Assembly (NCBI GenBank): GCA_050252075.1
Contig: JBFWLP010000016.1
Coordinates: 1-43,105, forward strand
Source of the DNA: JAAYGT01 sp050252075
Lineage (GTDB): Bacteria > Pseudomonadota > Gammaproteobacteria > Burkholderiales > Burkholderiaceae_B
Direction of reading: 5' to 3'
Length of the DNA stretch: 43,105 bases
Shown here: positions 17,250 to 24,775 of the stretch, piece by piece
Layout of the letters: each line of letters opens with the position of its first letter
Numbering within the stretch: position 1 is the first letter of the stretch
Position numbers and translations under genes: made by a program
Notes under the pieces: model-generated
What the model was told of the DNA's origin: nothing
Seen by the model: the letters and a program-made list of their open reading frames with translations, nothing else
Databases searched by the model: none

Positions 17250-18068
17250 ATGGCGAGAGAAGCACAGGCCAGTGCACGTGGTAAGCCCCATGCGGGCCCG
17301 GCGGCATCGGAAAATTCGGCAAAGACGCAAGCGAGCCAAACCTTGATGCGAGGGCTGGACATCATGGAAGCCGTGGCCGAGGGCCTGGTGGACATTGCCG
17401 ATATTGCCGCCAGAACCGGCATGACCTACAGCACAACCCATCGAATACTATCTGCACTGCAGAAACGGCATTATCTGGCCAGGGATCCGCACCACGGCTA
17501 CCGTCTGGGCCGTAAAGTGCTGGAGCTGGGCTACCGGGCGTATTCCCAGATCGATCTGACCCGACTGGCGAATCCCGTCTTGCGCCGGCTGGCGCGCGAA
17601 ACGCTGGATACCGTGCATCTGGGTTATGCCGAGTCGGATCTGGTCATTTACCTGGATAAAATTGCCAACCAGCGCGCGGTTGAAATCAGTTCGCGCATTG
17701 GCGGCAGCAAGCCGCTGATCACCACCGGCATTGGCAAGGCCTTGCTGCTCGACCGTTCGGAACAGGAATGGACACAGGTCTATGAGCGCGGCGCGCATTT
17801 GCTGCGCGAACCGATCAGCTGCGAACAGTGGCTGAGCATAATGCGCAACTATGCCAAGGCGGGCTATTCCTACGACCTGGGTGAAGACGAACAATCCATT
17901 CGCTGCGTGGCGGCGCCGTTGCGTGACAGCAGCCAGCGCATTGTGGCGGCGATCAGTGTGTCCAGTACGCAGGAATATATGGACGAGGCCCGTATGCAGG
18001 CCCTGGTGCCCAAAGTGCTCGACGCGGCGCGGCAAATCAGCGCGGAGCTGGGTGACCACGCCTCCTGA
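17250..18068 (+). CDS. IclR-family transcriptional regulator
   Basis: This 272-residue regulator has an N-terminal winged helix-turn-helix at about 30-92 (LMRGLDIMEAVAEGLVDIADIAARTGMTYSTTHRILSALQKRHYL). The IclR effector-binding domain follows (about 95-265), with typical patches such as RRLARETLDTVHLGYAESDLVIYLDKI, GSKPLITTGIGKALL and SIRCVAAPLRDSSQRIVAAISVS. IclR proteins sense small organic acids and control adjacent catabolic operons. This one converges on the FAD-dehydrogenase gene, next to the TRAP/aldolase operon, and most likely controls that module. The first about 28 residues are a basic, alanine-rich extension before the HTH. Confidence 0.92.
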   Translation: MAREAQASARGKPHAGPAASENSAKTQASQTLMRGLDIMEAVAEGLVDIADIAARTGMTYSTTHRILSALQKRHYLARDPHHGYRLGRKVLELGYRAYSQIDLTRLANPVLRRLARETLDTVHLGYAESDLVIYLDKIANQRAVEISSRIGGSKPLITTGIGKALLLDRSEQEWTQVYERGAHLLREPISCEQWLSIMRNYAKAGYSYDLGEDEQSIRCVAAPLRDSSQRIVAAISVSSTQEYMDEARMQALVPKVLDAARQISAELGDHAS

Positions 18069-18075
18069 CGGCACC

Positions 18076-18098
18076 TTCCGCCGGAACTTCCGGCGGAA
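18076..18098. terminator. Perfect hairpin between convergent iclR-type and FAD-dehydrogenase genes
   Basis: TTCCGCCGGAA and TTCCGGCGGAA are perfectly complementary 11-base arms with one base between them, so a stem of about nine pairs with a tight loop can form in either transcript. It sits in the 36-base gap between the two stops. There is no long T-run on either side, so it may be a weak bidirectional terminator. Confidence 0.55.
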
Positions 18099-18104
18099 CA
18101 ATCG

Positions 18105-19538
18105 CTAAAGAATTTTCCCCGGATTCATGATGTTGCGCGGATCGAGTGCGCCTTTCATGGTCCGGATCAGGGCACGCTCGGCCTCGCTGCGGCTGTAGTG
18201 CAGGTAAGGCTTCTTGTGCAGGCCGATGCCGTGCTCCGCAGACACGGAGCCCCCCAGTGATTGGGTGAGTTCGTAGAAAGCGGTTTCAATGGCGTGTTCG
18301 GTTTTCCGGCCGTCATCCGGTAGCGGGCCTACCACGATATGCACGTTACCGTCGCCGACATGGCCGAAATACATGGACCGAACGCCCGGGAAACCGGTGG
18401 CCATGATTCTACGCAAACCCTCGACGGCGGTACCGATTCGCGAAATGGGGAATGACACGTCGAAGTTGATCGTGGGGGCGTAGGACGACAGCATTTCGGC
18501 GATCGAGTCACGCAAGGCCCAGAAGTCTTCCGCTTCGGCGTGCGACTGGGCAATGGCGGCGTCCAGCGCCCAACCCGCGTCCAGGGCATGTTCCAGCACC
18601 TGCTCAAAGGCTTCGGCATGTGCGGCCGGGGCCATGCTTTGCAGGTCGATCAGTACGTAAAGCGGATGGCCGGCGGGCAGAGGCGCCCGGGCGCCCCCTA
18701 CCGTCGTGGCCGAGGTGTAGTAGTCGTCCCACATGACTTCAAAGGCACTGACCAGGCCATTCAACTGTTGCTGGGCATGGCGCAACAACTGAATGGCGGC
18801 GTCAAAGCTTGAAACCGCGACCAGCGCCGTATTGGCTCCTGAAATACCGGGGTGCAAACGCATGACGGCTCGTGTAATGATTCCCAAAGTGCCTTCCGTG
18901 CCGATGAACAAGCCTTTCAGGTCGGGGCCGGCGTTGTTCTTGACCATTTTATTGAGCATGGACAGCACGGTGCCGTCCGGCAAGACGACTTCAAGCCCCA
19001 GCACCAGATCACGCGCCATGCCGTAACGTATGACGCGGTTGCCGCCGGCATTGGTGGCCAGGTTGCCGCCGATCTGGCAGGAGCCGCGCGCGCCCAGATC
19101 CAGCGCGAAAAAGAAACCCGCGTCGCGCACGGCTTCTTGTACGGCTTGCAGCGGTGTTCCCGCTTTGACAGTCACGGTGGCCGATGCCGCGTCGATCTCT
19201 TCGATGCCGTTCATGCGTTCCAGTGACACGACCACGGCGCCTTCACTGGGCACGGCGCCACCGGCCAGGCCGGTCAGGCCGCCTTGGGGAACCACCGGGC
19301 AGTGGTGTTCATAGCAAACGGCCATCACTTTCGAAACATCCTGGGTGCTGAGCGGACGCACGACGGCCAGCGGCCGCGCACCGCGTTCCCCGCTCCAGTC
19401 TGCCAGATACTTGTCGCTGATCTGTTCACCGGCAAGCACGGCATCTTGTCCGGCAGCTGCCTGCAGGGCGGCAACAAGTGTGGCGGGGTTGACGCGGTCG
19501 GCGGCCGCCTGGGCGCAAGGGGTGGGCGTGATGGCCAT
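18105..19538 (-). CDS. FAD-binding 2-hydroxyacid dehydrogenase (GlcD/D-lactate dehydrogenase family)
   Basis: This 477-residue flavoprotein has an N-terminal FAD_binding_4 (PCMH/VAO) domain at about 55-235, marked by VVPQGGLTGLAGGAVP, GGNLATNAGGNRVIRYG and GLFIGTEGTLGIIT. The C-terminal FAD-oxidase domain (about 240-475) is marked by YFGHVGDGNVHI, SAEHGIGLHKKPYL and DPRNIMNPGKIL. The family oxidises D-2-hydroxy acids (D-lactate, D-2-hydroxyglutarate, glycolate) to 2-oxo acids. The exact substrate cannot be read from sequence. The ATG at 19538 follows an AAGGA-type site. It is divergent from the TRAP/aldolase operon across a 189-base region with two palindromes, suggesting joint control. Its likely role is making a 2-oxo acid that the aldolase can cleave. 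Confidence 0.9.
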   Translation of the reverse strand: MAITPTPCAQAAADRVNPATLVAALQAAAGQDAVLAGEQISDKYLADWSGERGARPLAVVRPLSTQDVSKVMAVCYEHHCPVVPQGGLTGLAGGAVPSEGAVVVSLERMNGIEEIDAASATVTVKAGTPLQAVQEAVRDAGFFFALDLGARGSCQIGGNLATNAGGNRVIRYGMARDLVLGLEVVLPDGTVLSMLNKMVKNNAGPDLKGLFIGTEGTLGIITRAVMRLHPGISGANTALVAVSSFDAAIQLLRHAQQQLNGLVSAFEVMWDDYYTSATTVGGARAPLPAGHPLYVLIDLQSMAPAAHAEAFEQVLEHALDAGWALDAAIAQSHAEAEDFWALRDSIAEMLSSYAPTINFDVSFPISRIGTAVEGLRRIMATGFPGVRSMYFGHVGDGNVHIVVGPLPDDGRKTEHAIETAFYELTQSLGGSVSAEHGIGLHKKPYLHYSRSEAERALIRTMKGALDPRNIMNPGKIL

Positions 19539-19551
19539 GAGTCAGTCCTTT

Positions 19552-19568
19552 TTCTCATATATTGAGAA
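19552..19568. promoter_or_regulatory. Palindromic candidate operator in the dehydrogenase/TRAP divergent region
   Basis: TTCTCA-TATAT-TGAGAA has perfect 6-base arms and a 5-base AT centre. It lies 14-30 bases upstream of the dehydrogenase ATG and 5 bases before a second palindrome that overlaps the TRAP promoter. Size and AT-rich centre suit an IclR-family site. Confidence 0.5.
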
Positions 19569-19573
19569 GTAAA

Positions 19574-19586
19574 TTCAATAGTTGAA
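19574..19586. promoter_or_regulatory. Second palindrome overlapping the -35 of the TRAP promoter
   Basis: TTCAA-TAG-TTGAA has perfect 5-base arms. Its right arm shares bases with the TTGAAA -35 hexamer at 19582-19587. A regulator bound here would compete with RNA polymerase. Confidence 0.5.
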
Positions 19587-19610
19587 AATAAATGACTGCC
19601 ATTTTACAAT
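19582..19610 (+). promoter_or_regulatory. Sigma-70 promoter for the TRAP/aldolase operon
   Basis: TTGAAA (19582-19587) and TACAAT (19605-19610) are separated by exactly 17 bases. This is a near-consensus promoter, about 118 bases before the dctP-type start at 19728, leaving a leader of about 110 bases. Confidence 0.7.
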
Positions 19611-19727
19611 CGCCCGATTACTTGTCGAAATCGACGCGTACGTGGGCAGTCCCGTCTGCATTATCGCCGGGCCGGCCGCACTCTTTTCTGCGCCTTGTCA
19701 GGCCCAAATAAACATCGGAGATACCTC

Positions 19728-20741
19728 ATGTTCTTCACCCGTTCTTCACGGTTCGTGCGCACGGCGGCTGTTGCGCTCGGCGTGTGTGCTTTTTCCCTGA
19801 CTGTTGCCGCTCCGGCAACGGCCGCCGAGAAAGTCGTTCTGAAAGCCGGCCACGCGGCTTCTCCGTCCAATACCGGCCACAAGGCTTTTGAATTCCTGGG
19901 CAAAGAGCTGGCGGAAAAAACGAATGGCCGCGTCACCATTGAAATTTTCCCGAACTCCCAGCTAGGCAGCGAGCGCGAGCTGGTGGAAAGCATCCAGTTG
20001 GGCAACGTTGACATGACATTTGTGTCGTCGGCCGTGCTGGGTGCATTCAACAAGCAATTCTTTGCGCTCGATATTCCCTTTCTGTTTAAAGACCGGGCCA
20101 GCGTGTACCGCGTGCTCGATGGCAAAATCGGTCAGGACCTGCTGGCCAGCCTGGACAAAGTGGGCATCAAAGGCCTGGGTTACTGGGAAAACGGTTTCCG
20201 TCAGTTAACCAACAGCAAGAAAGTGATCCGTTCGCCGAAAGACCTGGAAGGCATGAAAATGCGCACCATGGAGAACGAAGTGCATATTGCCGCCTGGAAA
20301 GAAGAGGGTGCCAACCCTGCGCCGCTGGCATTCGGCGAGCTTTTCACGGCTTTGCAGCAAGGCACGTTCGATGCCCAGGAAGGCCCGATCAACCTGTTTT
20401 ACGACATGAAGTTCTTTGAAGTACAGAAGTTCATTACCAAGACAAACCACGTATATTCGCCGTGGCCTGTGTTGATCAACCCCGATGTGTTCAATCGTTT
20501 AAGCCCTGAAGACCAGAAAATTCTGGTAGCGGCCGTAGAAAAGACCACGCAATACCAGCGCAAGCTGGCCCAAGAGGCCGATCAGAAGGCGGCCGCTGCC
20601 ATGACGGACGTAACCATCACCGAGCTTACCCCACAAGAGCACGCGGCCTTTGCCGAGCGCATGGCCCCCGTGCAGGCTATGGTGAAAAAGCGTGTTGGCG
20701 CCGATATCGTTGACGCCATTATCGCGGAAGTCAATAAATAA
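19728..20741 (+). CDS. TRAP transporter solute-binding protein, DctP type (module 1)
   Basis: This 337-residue periplasmic protein captures an organic acid for the Na+-driven TRAP transporter encoded next to it. An N-terminal signal peptide (RSSRFVRTAAVALGVCAFSLTVAAPATAA) is followed by the DctP fold: KVVLKAGHAASPSN, FPNSQLGSERELVESIQLGNVDM, FALDIPFLFKD, and LEGMKMRTMEN, whose arginine (about R179) normally salt-bridges the ligand carboxylate. The ATG at 19728 has GGAG 7 bases upstream and starts right before the signal peptide; an in-frame TTG at 19695 was rejected. The ligand is probably a small carboxylate. About 200 bases with two hairpins separate it from dctQ, which would favour extra binding protein over membrane subunits. 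Confidence 0.93.
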   Translation: MFFTRSSRFVRTAAVALGVCAFSLTVAAPATAAEKVVLKAGHAASPSNTGHKAFEFLGKELAEKTNGRVTIEIFPNSQLGSERELVESIQLGNVDMTFVSSAVLGAFNKQFFALDIPFLFKDRASVYRVLDGKIGQDLLASLDKVGIKGLGYWENGFRQLTNSKKVIRSPKDLEGMKMRTMENEVHIAAWKEEGANPAPLAFGELFTALQQGTFDAQEGPINLFYDMKFFEVQKFITKTNHVYSPWPVLINPDVFNRLSPEDQKILVAAVEKTTQYQRKLAQEADQKAAAAMTDVTITELTPQEHAAFAERMAPVQAMVKKRVGADIVDAIIAEVNK

Positions 20742-20761
20742 TCTGGCCACGTCAGGGTGCG

Positions 20762-20785
20762 CGGGTGCAAAGCCCGTTGCACCCG
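20762..20785 (+). repeat. Stem-loop between dctP and dctQ (first)
   Basis: CGGGTGCAA and TTGCACCCG form a 9-pair stem with a 6-base loop, 20 bases after the dctP stop. With no T-run it is more likely an mRNA 3'-end stabiliser or attenuator than a full terminator. Confidence 0.6.
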
Positions 20786-20791
20786 GCCTTG

Positions 20792-20815
20792 CGGAGCGCC
20801 GCTGTCACCGCTCCG
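20792..20815 (+). repeat. Stem-loop between dctP and dctQ (second)
   Basis: CGGAGCG and CGCTCCG form a 7-pair stem with a 10-base loop, only 6 bases after the first stem-loop. Tandem hairpins of this kind commonly separate a highly expressed binding-protein gene from its membrane subunits. Confidence 0.5.
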
Positions 20816-20940
20816 GCATTTCCGGCATCTTTCATTTCCCTGTTATCGCGTTGTTTTCGGCGGGTTCCGTGTAAACACAGTCAGCGGCTGGCAAAGCGCG
20901 TACGTGCGGACACTGCCTTGATCCGTGGAGGCAGCATTCT

Positions 20941-21423
20941 ATGTTGAAATTTCTGGACGAACACCTGGAAGAAATTCTTCTGGTGTTTCTTCTCTCTCTC
21001 ATGTCGGTGCTCATTGGCGCCCAGGTGTTCATGCGCTATGTCATGAACAACTCCCTGGCGTGGTCCGAAGAGCTCGCGCGCTTTGCGTTCATTTGGGCGA
21101 CTTATATCGGCTTGGCGTGTGCGGTCAAGCGCAACGCCAACATTTGCGTCGAGGCCGTCGTCAACAAACTGGCGCCGGTATGGCGCCGCTATGCCGCCAT
21201 TCTTGCGCACGTGCTGTTCATTGTCTTCGCCGTGCTGGTGGTCAAAGAGGGCTACGCCCTGACCGCCAAGATTTTCAAGTTCGGCCAGCAGTCATCGGCC
21301 TTAAGCCTGCCCATGGGCTGGGTGTACATGGCCCCGGTGGTTGGTTTCGGGCTGGTGATACTGCGACTTCTGCAACGTATCGCCGCTGAAATTCGCGCCT
21401 TGCGCACAGGGGGAACACAATGA
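20941..21423 (+). CDS. TRAP transporter small permease subunit, DctQ type (module 1)
   Basis: This 160-residue membrane protein has four hydrophobic segments (about 12-32, 48-66, 85-105, 125-145), as expected for DctQ, which supports the large DctM subunit. The family stretch SLAWSEELARFAFIWATYIGLACAVKRNANICVE is present. The ATG at 20941 follows a GGAGG sequence at 20928-20932. The stop overlaps the dctM ATG in an ATGA arrangement, so the two are translationally coupled. Confidence 0.92.
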   Translation: MLKFLDEHLEEILLVFLLSLMSVLIGAQVFMRYVMNNSLAWSEELARFAFIWATYIGLACAVKRNANICVEAVVNKLAPVWRRYAAILAHVLFIVFAVLVVKEGYALTAKIFKFGQQSSALSLPMGWVYMAPVVGFGLVILRLLQRIAAEIRALRTGGTQ

Positions 21424-22703
21424 TCTCACTGTTATTGTTTGGTTCCTTCGTACTGCTGCTGGTGCTTAGTGTGCCGGTTGCCATATCCCTTGGCCTGGCG
21501 TCGTCCATTGCGCTGTTCTACAGCGGCAAGGTCAGCAGCTCTTACATTGCGCAAGGCCTGGTCACGGCCATCGATTCGTTTCCCCTGATGGCCGTTCCTT
21601 TTTTCATTCTCGCCGGCGATCTGATGGGGGCGGGTGGATTGTCCCGTCGGTTGCTGTCAGTTGCGAATGTGCTCTTCGGCCGTTACACCGGCGGATTGGC
21701 CATTATTGCGGTGGTCACCTGTCTTTTCTTTGCCGCCATATCCGGATCGGGGCCGGCGACAGTGGCTGCCATTGGCGGCTTGCTGTTGCCTGCCATGGCC
21801 AAAGCGGGCTACGACAAGGGCTACTCGGTAGGACTGTTGGCTTCGGCCGGAAGCATCGGCATCATTATTCCGCCCAGCATTCCCATGATCATTTACGCGG
21901 TGACGGCCAATGTGTCGATTACTCAAGTGTTTCTGGCCGGTGCCTTGCCCGGTTTGCTGATTGGTGTGGGCCTGATGCTGGTGGCCTACGTGAAAGCGCG
22001 TAAAGCCGGTTATCGGGGTAACGAGCAGCGATTCTCTCGCCGCGAGATATTGGCGACCGTGTGGGATGCCAAGTGGGCGTTGCTGGTGCCTGTCATTATT
22101 CTGGGCGGTATCTATGGCGGTGTGTTTACTCCCACCGAGGCGGCGGCCGTGGGTGTCATATACGGGTTCCTGGTCGGCGTCGTGATTCACCGCGAGCTGA
22201 AGCTGAAAGACCTGTACAAGGTGATTGCCGGATCGGCACTGACTTCGGCAACGGTGATCGTCATCGTGGGCACCGCCACCGTGTTCGGGCGCATGCTGGC
22301 TATTGAGCGGATTCCGTTCATGATTGCCGAGCACATCGTGCAGCTTACCGACAGCCCGGTGCTTATTCTGATGCTGATCAACCTGCTCCTGCTGTTCGTG
22401 GGCATGTTCATGGAGACACTGGCGGCCATCATCATTCTGGTACCCATTTTGCTGCCAGTGGTCACGGCGGTCGGGATCGACCCCATTCACTTTGGCATTG
22501 TCATTATCGTGAACCTGGCCATTGGCATGGTTACGCCGCCGGTGGGTGTGAACCTGTTCGTGGGCTCCCGGGTGGGTCAGGTGTCGCTGGAGAAAGCCTC
22601 GGCGGGCGCCATACCTTTCATTGTCGCCATGCTGGCGATTCTGTTGCTCATTACCTATGTGCCGTGGTTTTCGCTGGCACCGCTGGAACTTATTACCAAG
22701 TAA
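21420..22703 (+). CDS. TRAP transporter large permease subunit, DctM type (module 1)
   Basis: This 427-residue polytopic protein is the Na+-coupled translocation subunit. Typical DctM features are visible: the N-terminal hydrophobic LLFGSFVLLLVLSVPVAISLGLAS; FPLMAVPFFILAGDLMGAGGLSRRL; the AISGSGPATVAAIGGLLLPAMAKAGYDKGYSVGLLASAGSIGIIIPPSIPMIIY block; GVFTPTEAAAVGVIYG; and near the end GMVTPPVGVNLFVGSRVG. Length is normal. It is coupled to dctQ and followed 27 bases later by the acetaldehyde dehydrogenase gene, which ties import to catabolism. Confidence 0.95.
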   Translation: MISLLLFGSFVLLLVLSVPVAISLGLASSIALFYSGKVSSSYIAQGLVTAIDSFPLMAVPFFILAGDLMGAGGLSRRLLSVANVLFGRYTGGLAIIAVVTCLFFAAISGSGPATVAAIGGLLLPAMAKAGYDKGYSVGLLASAGSIGIIIPPSIPMIIYAVTANVSITQVFLAGALPGLLIGVGLMLVAYVKARKAGYRGNEQRFSRREILATVWDAKWALLVPVIILGGIYGGVFTPTEAAAVGVIYGFLVGVVIHRELKLKDLYKVIAGSALTSATVIVIVGTATVFGRMLAIERIPFMIAEHIVQLTDSPVLILMLINLLLLFVGMFMETLAAIIILVPILLPVVTAVGIDPIHFGIVIIVNLAIGMVTPPVGVNLFVGSRVGQVSLEKASAGAIPFIVAMLAILLLITYVPWFSLAPLELITK

Positions 22704-22730
22704 CCCATTTTTTATTAGCTGGAGAAAGCG

Positions 22731-23627
22731 ATGGCTAAGAAACTGCGAGCTGCAATTATCGGGCCGGGCAATATCGGAACCGACCTGTTGGCGAAATTGA
22801 TGCGTAGCCCGGTAATCGAGCCGGTATGGATGGTCGGCGTCGATCCCGATTCCGATGGTTTGAAACGCGCCACCGAACTCGGTTTGAAAACCACCTCCGA
22901 CGGCGTGGATGGCTTGGTGCCGTATGTAAAAGAAGACAATATCCAGATCGCCTTCGATGCAACCAGCGCGTACGTGCACCAGCAAAATTCCGACAAGCTG
23001 ACCGCCCTGGGCGTGTTGATGATCGACCTGACCCCGGCCGCCATCGGCCCCTACTGCGTGCCGCCGGTGAACCTGCAGGAACACGTGGGGCGTGGTGAGA
23101 CGAACGTGAATATGGTTACTTGCGGTGGTCAGGCCACCATTCCCATGGTGTACGCCGTGTCGAGGGTACAGCCGGTCAGCTACGCTGAAATCGTGGCAAC
23201 CGTGTCGTCCCGTTCGGCCGGGCCGGGCACCCGCAAGAATATCGACGAGTTCACCCGTACCACGGCCGGTGCGGTGGAAAAGGTGGGCGGTGCCAAACAG
23301 GGCAAAGCCATCATCATCCTGAATCCGGCCGAGCCGCCGCTGATCATGCGCGACACCGTGCATTGCCTTACGGAAGGCGAGCCCGACCAGGCCGGAATTA
23401 CCGAGTCCATACACGCCATGATTGCCGAGGTGCAAAAGTATGTGCCGGGTTATCGCCTGGTGAACGGGCCGGTGTTCGACGGCAATCGTGTGTCCGTGTA
23501 TCTGGAAGTGGAAGGCCTGGGCGATTATCTGCCGAAGTATTCCGGAAATCTTGACATCATGACGGCGGCGGCCGCACGCACGGCCGAAATGTTTGCCGAG
23601 CAAATGATCGCCGCTGAAGCAGCCTAA
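22731..23627 (+). CDS. mhpF: Acetaldehyde dehydrogenase (acylating), MhpF/DmpF family
   Basis: This 298-residue NAD-dependent enzyme converts an aldehyde (acetaldehyde or propanal) plus CoA to the acyl-CoA. An N-terminal Rossmann motif (AAIIGPGNIGTDLLAKLM), the catalytic cysteine C131 in MVTCGGQATIP, and the C-terminal dimer/aldolase-contact region GLGDYLPKYSGNLDIMTAAA are all present. In characterised systems the aldehyde is channelled directly from the partner aldolase, whose gene follows 14 bases later. The start ATG has GGAGAAAG upstream. The symbol follows the E. coli family name; this copy is linked to TRAP genes rather than to ring-cleavage genes. Confidence 0.94.
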   Translation: MAKKLRAAIIGPGNIGTDLLAKLMRSPVIEPVWMVGVDPDSDGLKRATELGLKTTSDGVDGLVPYVKEDNIQIAFDATSAYVHQQNSDKLTALGVLMIDLTPAAIGPYCVPPVNLQEHVGRGETNVNMVTCGGQATIPMVYAVSRVQPVSYAEIVATVSSRSAGPGTRKNIDEFTRTTAGAVEKVGGAKQGKAIIILNPAEPPLIMRDTVHCLTEGEPDQAGITESIHAMIAEVQKYVPGYRLVNGPVFDGNRVSVYLEVEGLGDYLPKYSGNLDIMTAAAARTAEMFAEQMIAAEAA

Positions 23628-23641
23628 GCAAGGAGAACACA

Positions 23642-24667
23642 ATGAGCTCAACGAAGAAAATTGTGCTGCACGACATGAGCCTGCGTGACGGCATGCACCC
23701 CAAGCGTCACCAGATCACGCTCGACCAGATGGTTTCCATTGCGCGTGGTCTTGACGAGGCCGGCATTCCCCTGATTGAAGTCACGCATGGCGACGGTCTG
23801 GGCGGCGCCTCGGTGAATTACGGCTTTCCCGCGCATTCCGACGAGGATTACCTGAAAGCGGTCGTTCCCCAGCTTAAACAGGCCAAAGTGTCGGCCTTGC
23901 TGCTGCCGGGTATCGGCACCGTGGATCACCTGCGCATGGCGCACGATCTGGGAGTGACCACCATTCGCGTGGCCACCCATTGCACCGAGGCCGATGTTTC
24001 CGAACAGCATATTACGCTGGGCCGCAAGCTGGGCATGGATACCGTGGGCTTCCTGATGATGAGCCACATGAACTCGCCCGAAGGCCTGGTAACACAGGCC
24101 AAGCTGATGGAAGGTTACGGCGCAAACTGCATTTACATCACGGATTCGGCGGGGCATCTGTTGCCCGGCACGGTGAAGGATCGCCTGCAGGCCGTGCGTG
24201 ACGCATTGAACCCCGAGACGGAACTGGGTTTCCACGGCCACCACAATCTGGCGATGGGTGTGGCCAACAGTATTGCCGCTATCGAAGTGGGCGCAGATCG
24301 TATCGATGCCGCTGCCGCAGGCCTGGGCGCCGGCGCCGGCAATACGCCCATGGAAGTGCTGGTCGCCGTGCTGGATCTGATGGGCGTGGAAACCGGTGTC
24401 GACGTCTTCAAGATCCAGGATGTTGCCGAAGATCTGGTGGTTCCGATCATGGATTTCCCGATTCGCATCGATCGCGACTCCCTGACGCTGGGCTATGCCG
24501 GTGTATACGGTTCGTTCCTGCTGTTTGCCAAGCGTGCCGAGAAAAAATTCGGCATTCCCGCCCGCGAAATTCTGGTCGAGATGGGTCGCCGCGGGATGGT
24601 GGGCGGTCAGGAAGACATGATCGAAGATACCGCCTTGTCCTTGCTGCGGCAGAAACAGCAAGCGTAA
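23642..24667 (+). CDS. mhpE: 4-hydroxy-2-oxovalerate aldolase, MhpE/DmpG family
   Basis: This 341-residue class II (Mn2+-dependent) aldolase cleaves 4-hydroxy-2-oxo acids to pyruvate and an aldehyde. The HMGL-like barrel begins with LHDMSLRDGMHPKRHQ (R15, D16, H19), and metal ligands H198 and H200 are in GFHGHHNLAMGV. The C-terminal DmpG communication domain (FAKRAEKKFGIPAREILVEMGRRGMVGGQEDMI) is complete. It forms a channelling complex with the MhpF-type partner just upstream. No 2-hydroxypentadienoate hydratase gene is nearby, so its substrate must come from another route; the FAD dehydrogenase is a candidate supplier. AGGAG precedes the ATG. Confidence 0.95.
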   Translation: MSSTKKIVLHDMSLRDGMHPKRHQITLDQMVSIARGLDEAGIPLIEVTHGDGLGGASVNYGFPAHSDEDYLKAVVPQLKQAKVSALLLPGIGTVDHLRMAHDLGVTTIRVATHCTEADVSEQHITLGRKLGMDTVGFLMMSHMNSPEGLVTQAKLMEGYGANCIYITDSAGHLLPGTVKDRLQAVRDALNPETELGFHGHHNLAMGVANSIAAIEVGADRIDAAAAGLGAGAGNTPMEVLVAVLDLMGVETGVDVFKIQDVAEDLVVPIMDFPIRIDRDSLTLGYAGVYGSFLLFAKRAEKKFGIPAREILVEMGRRGMVGGQEDMIEDTALSLLRQKQQA

Positions 24668-24775
24668 AAAACGGCATCAAAATCTTTCAGGCGATTTCTG
24701 CACCTTGCAATTCCCGGTGGGTCACCGAATAATCGGCTTGGGTCCGCGTTCGCGGACACTTACCGGGAGATCGCA

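Noticed and set aside
21657..23651. 664-codon open frame on the minus strand across dctM and mhpF
   Set aside because: It is antisense to two genes with clear family motifs and gives a histidine- and glutamine-rich product with no domain, as expected from codon bias in GC-rich DNA.
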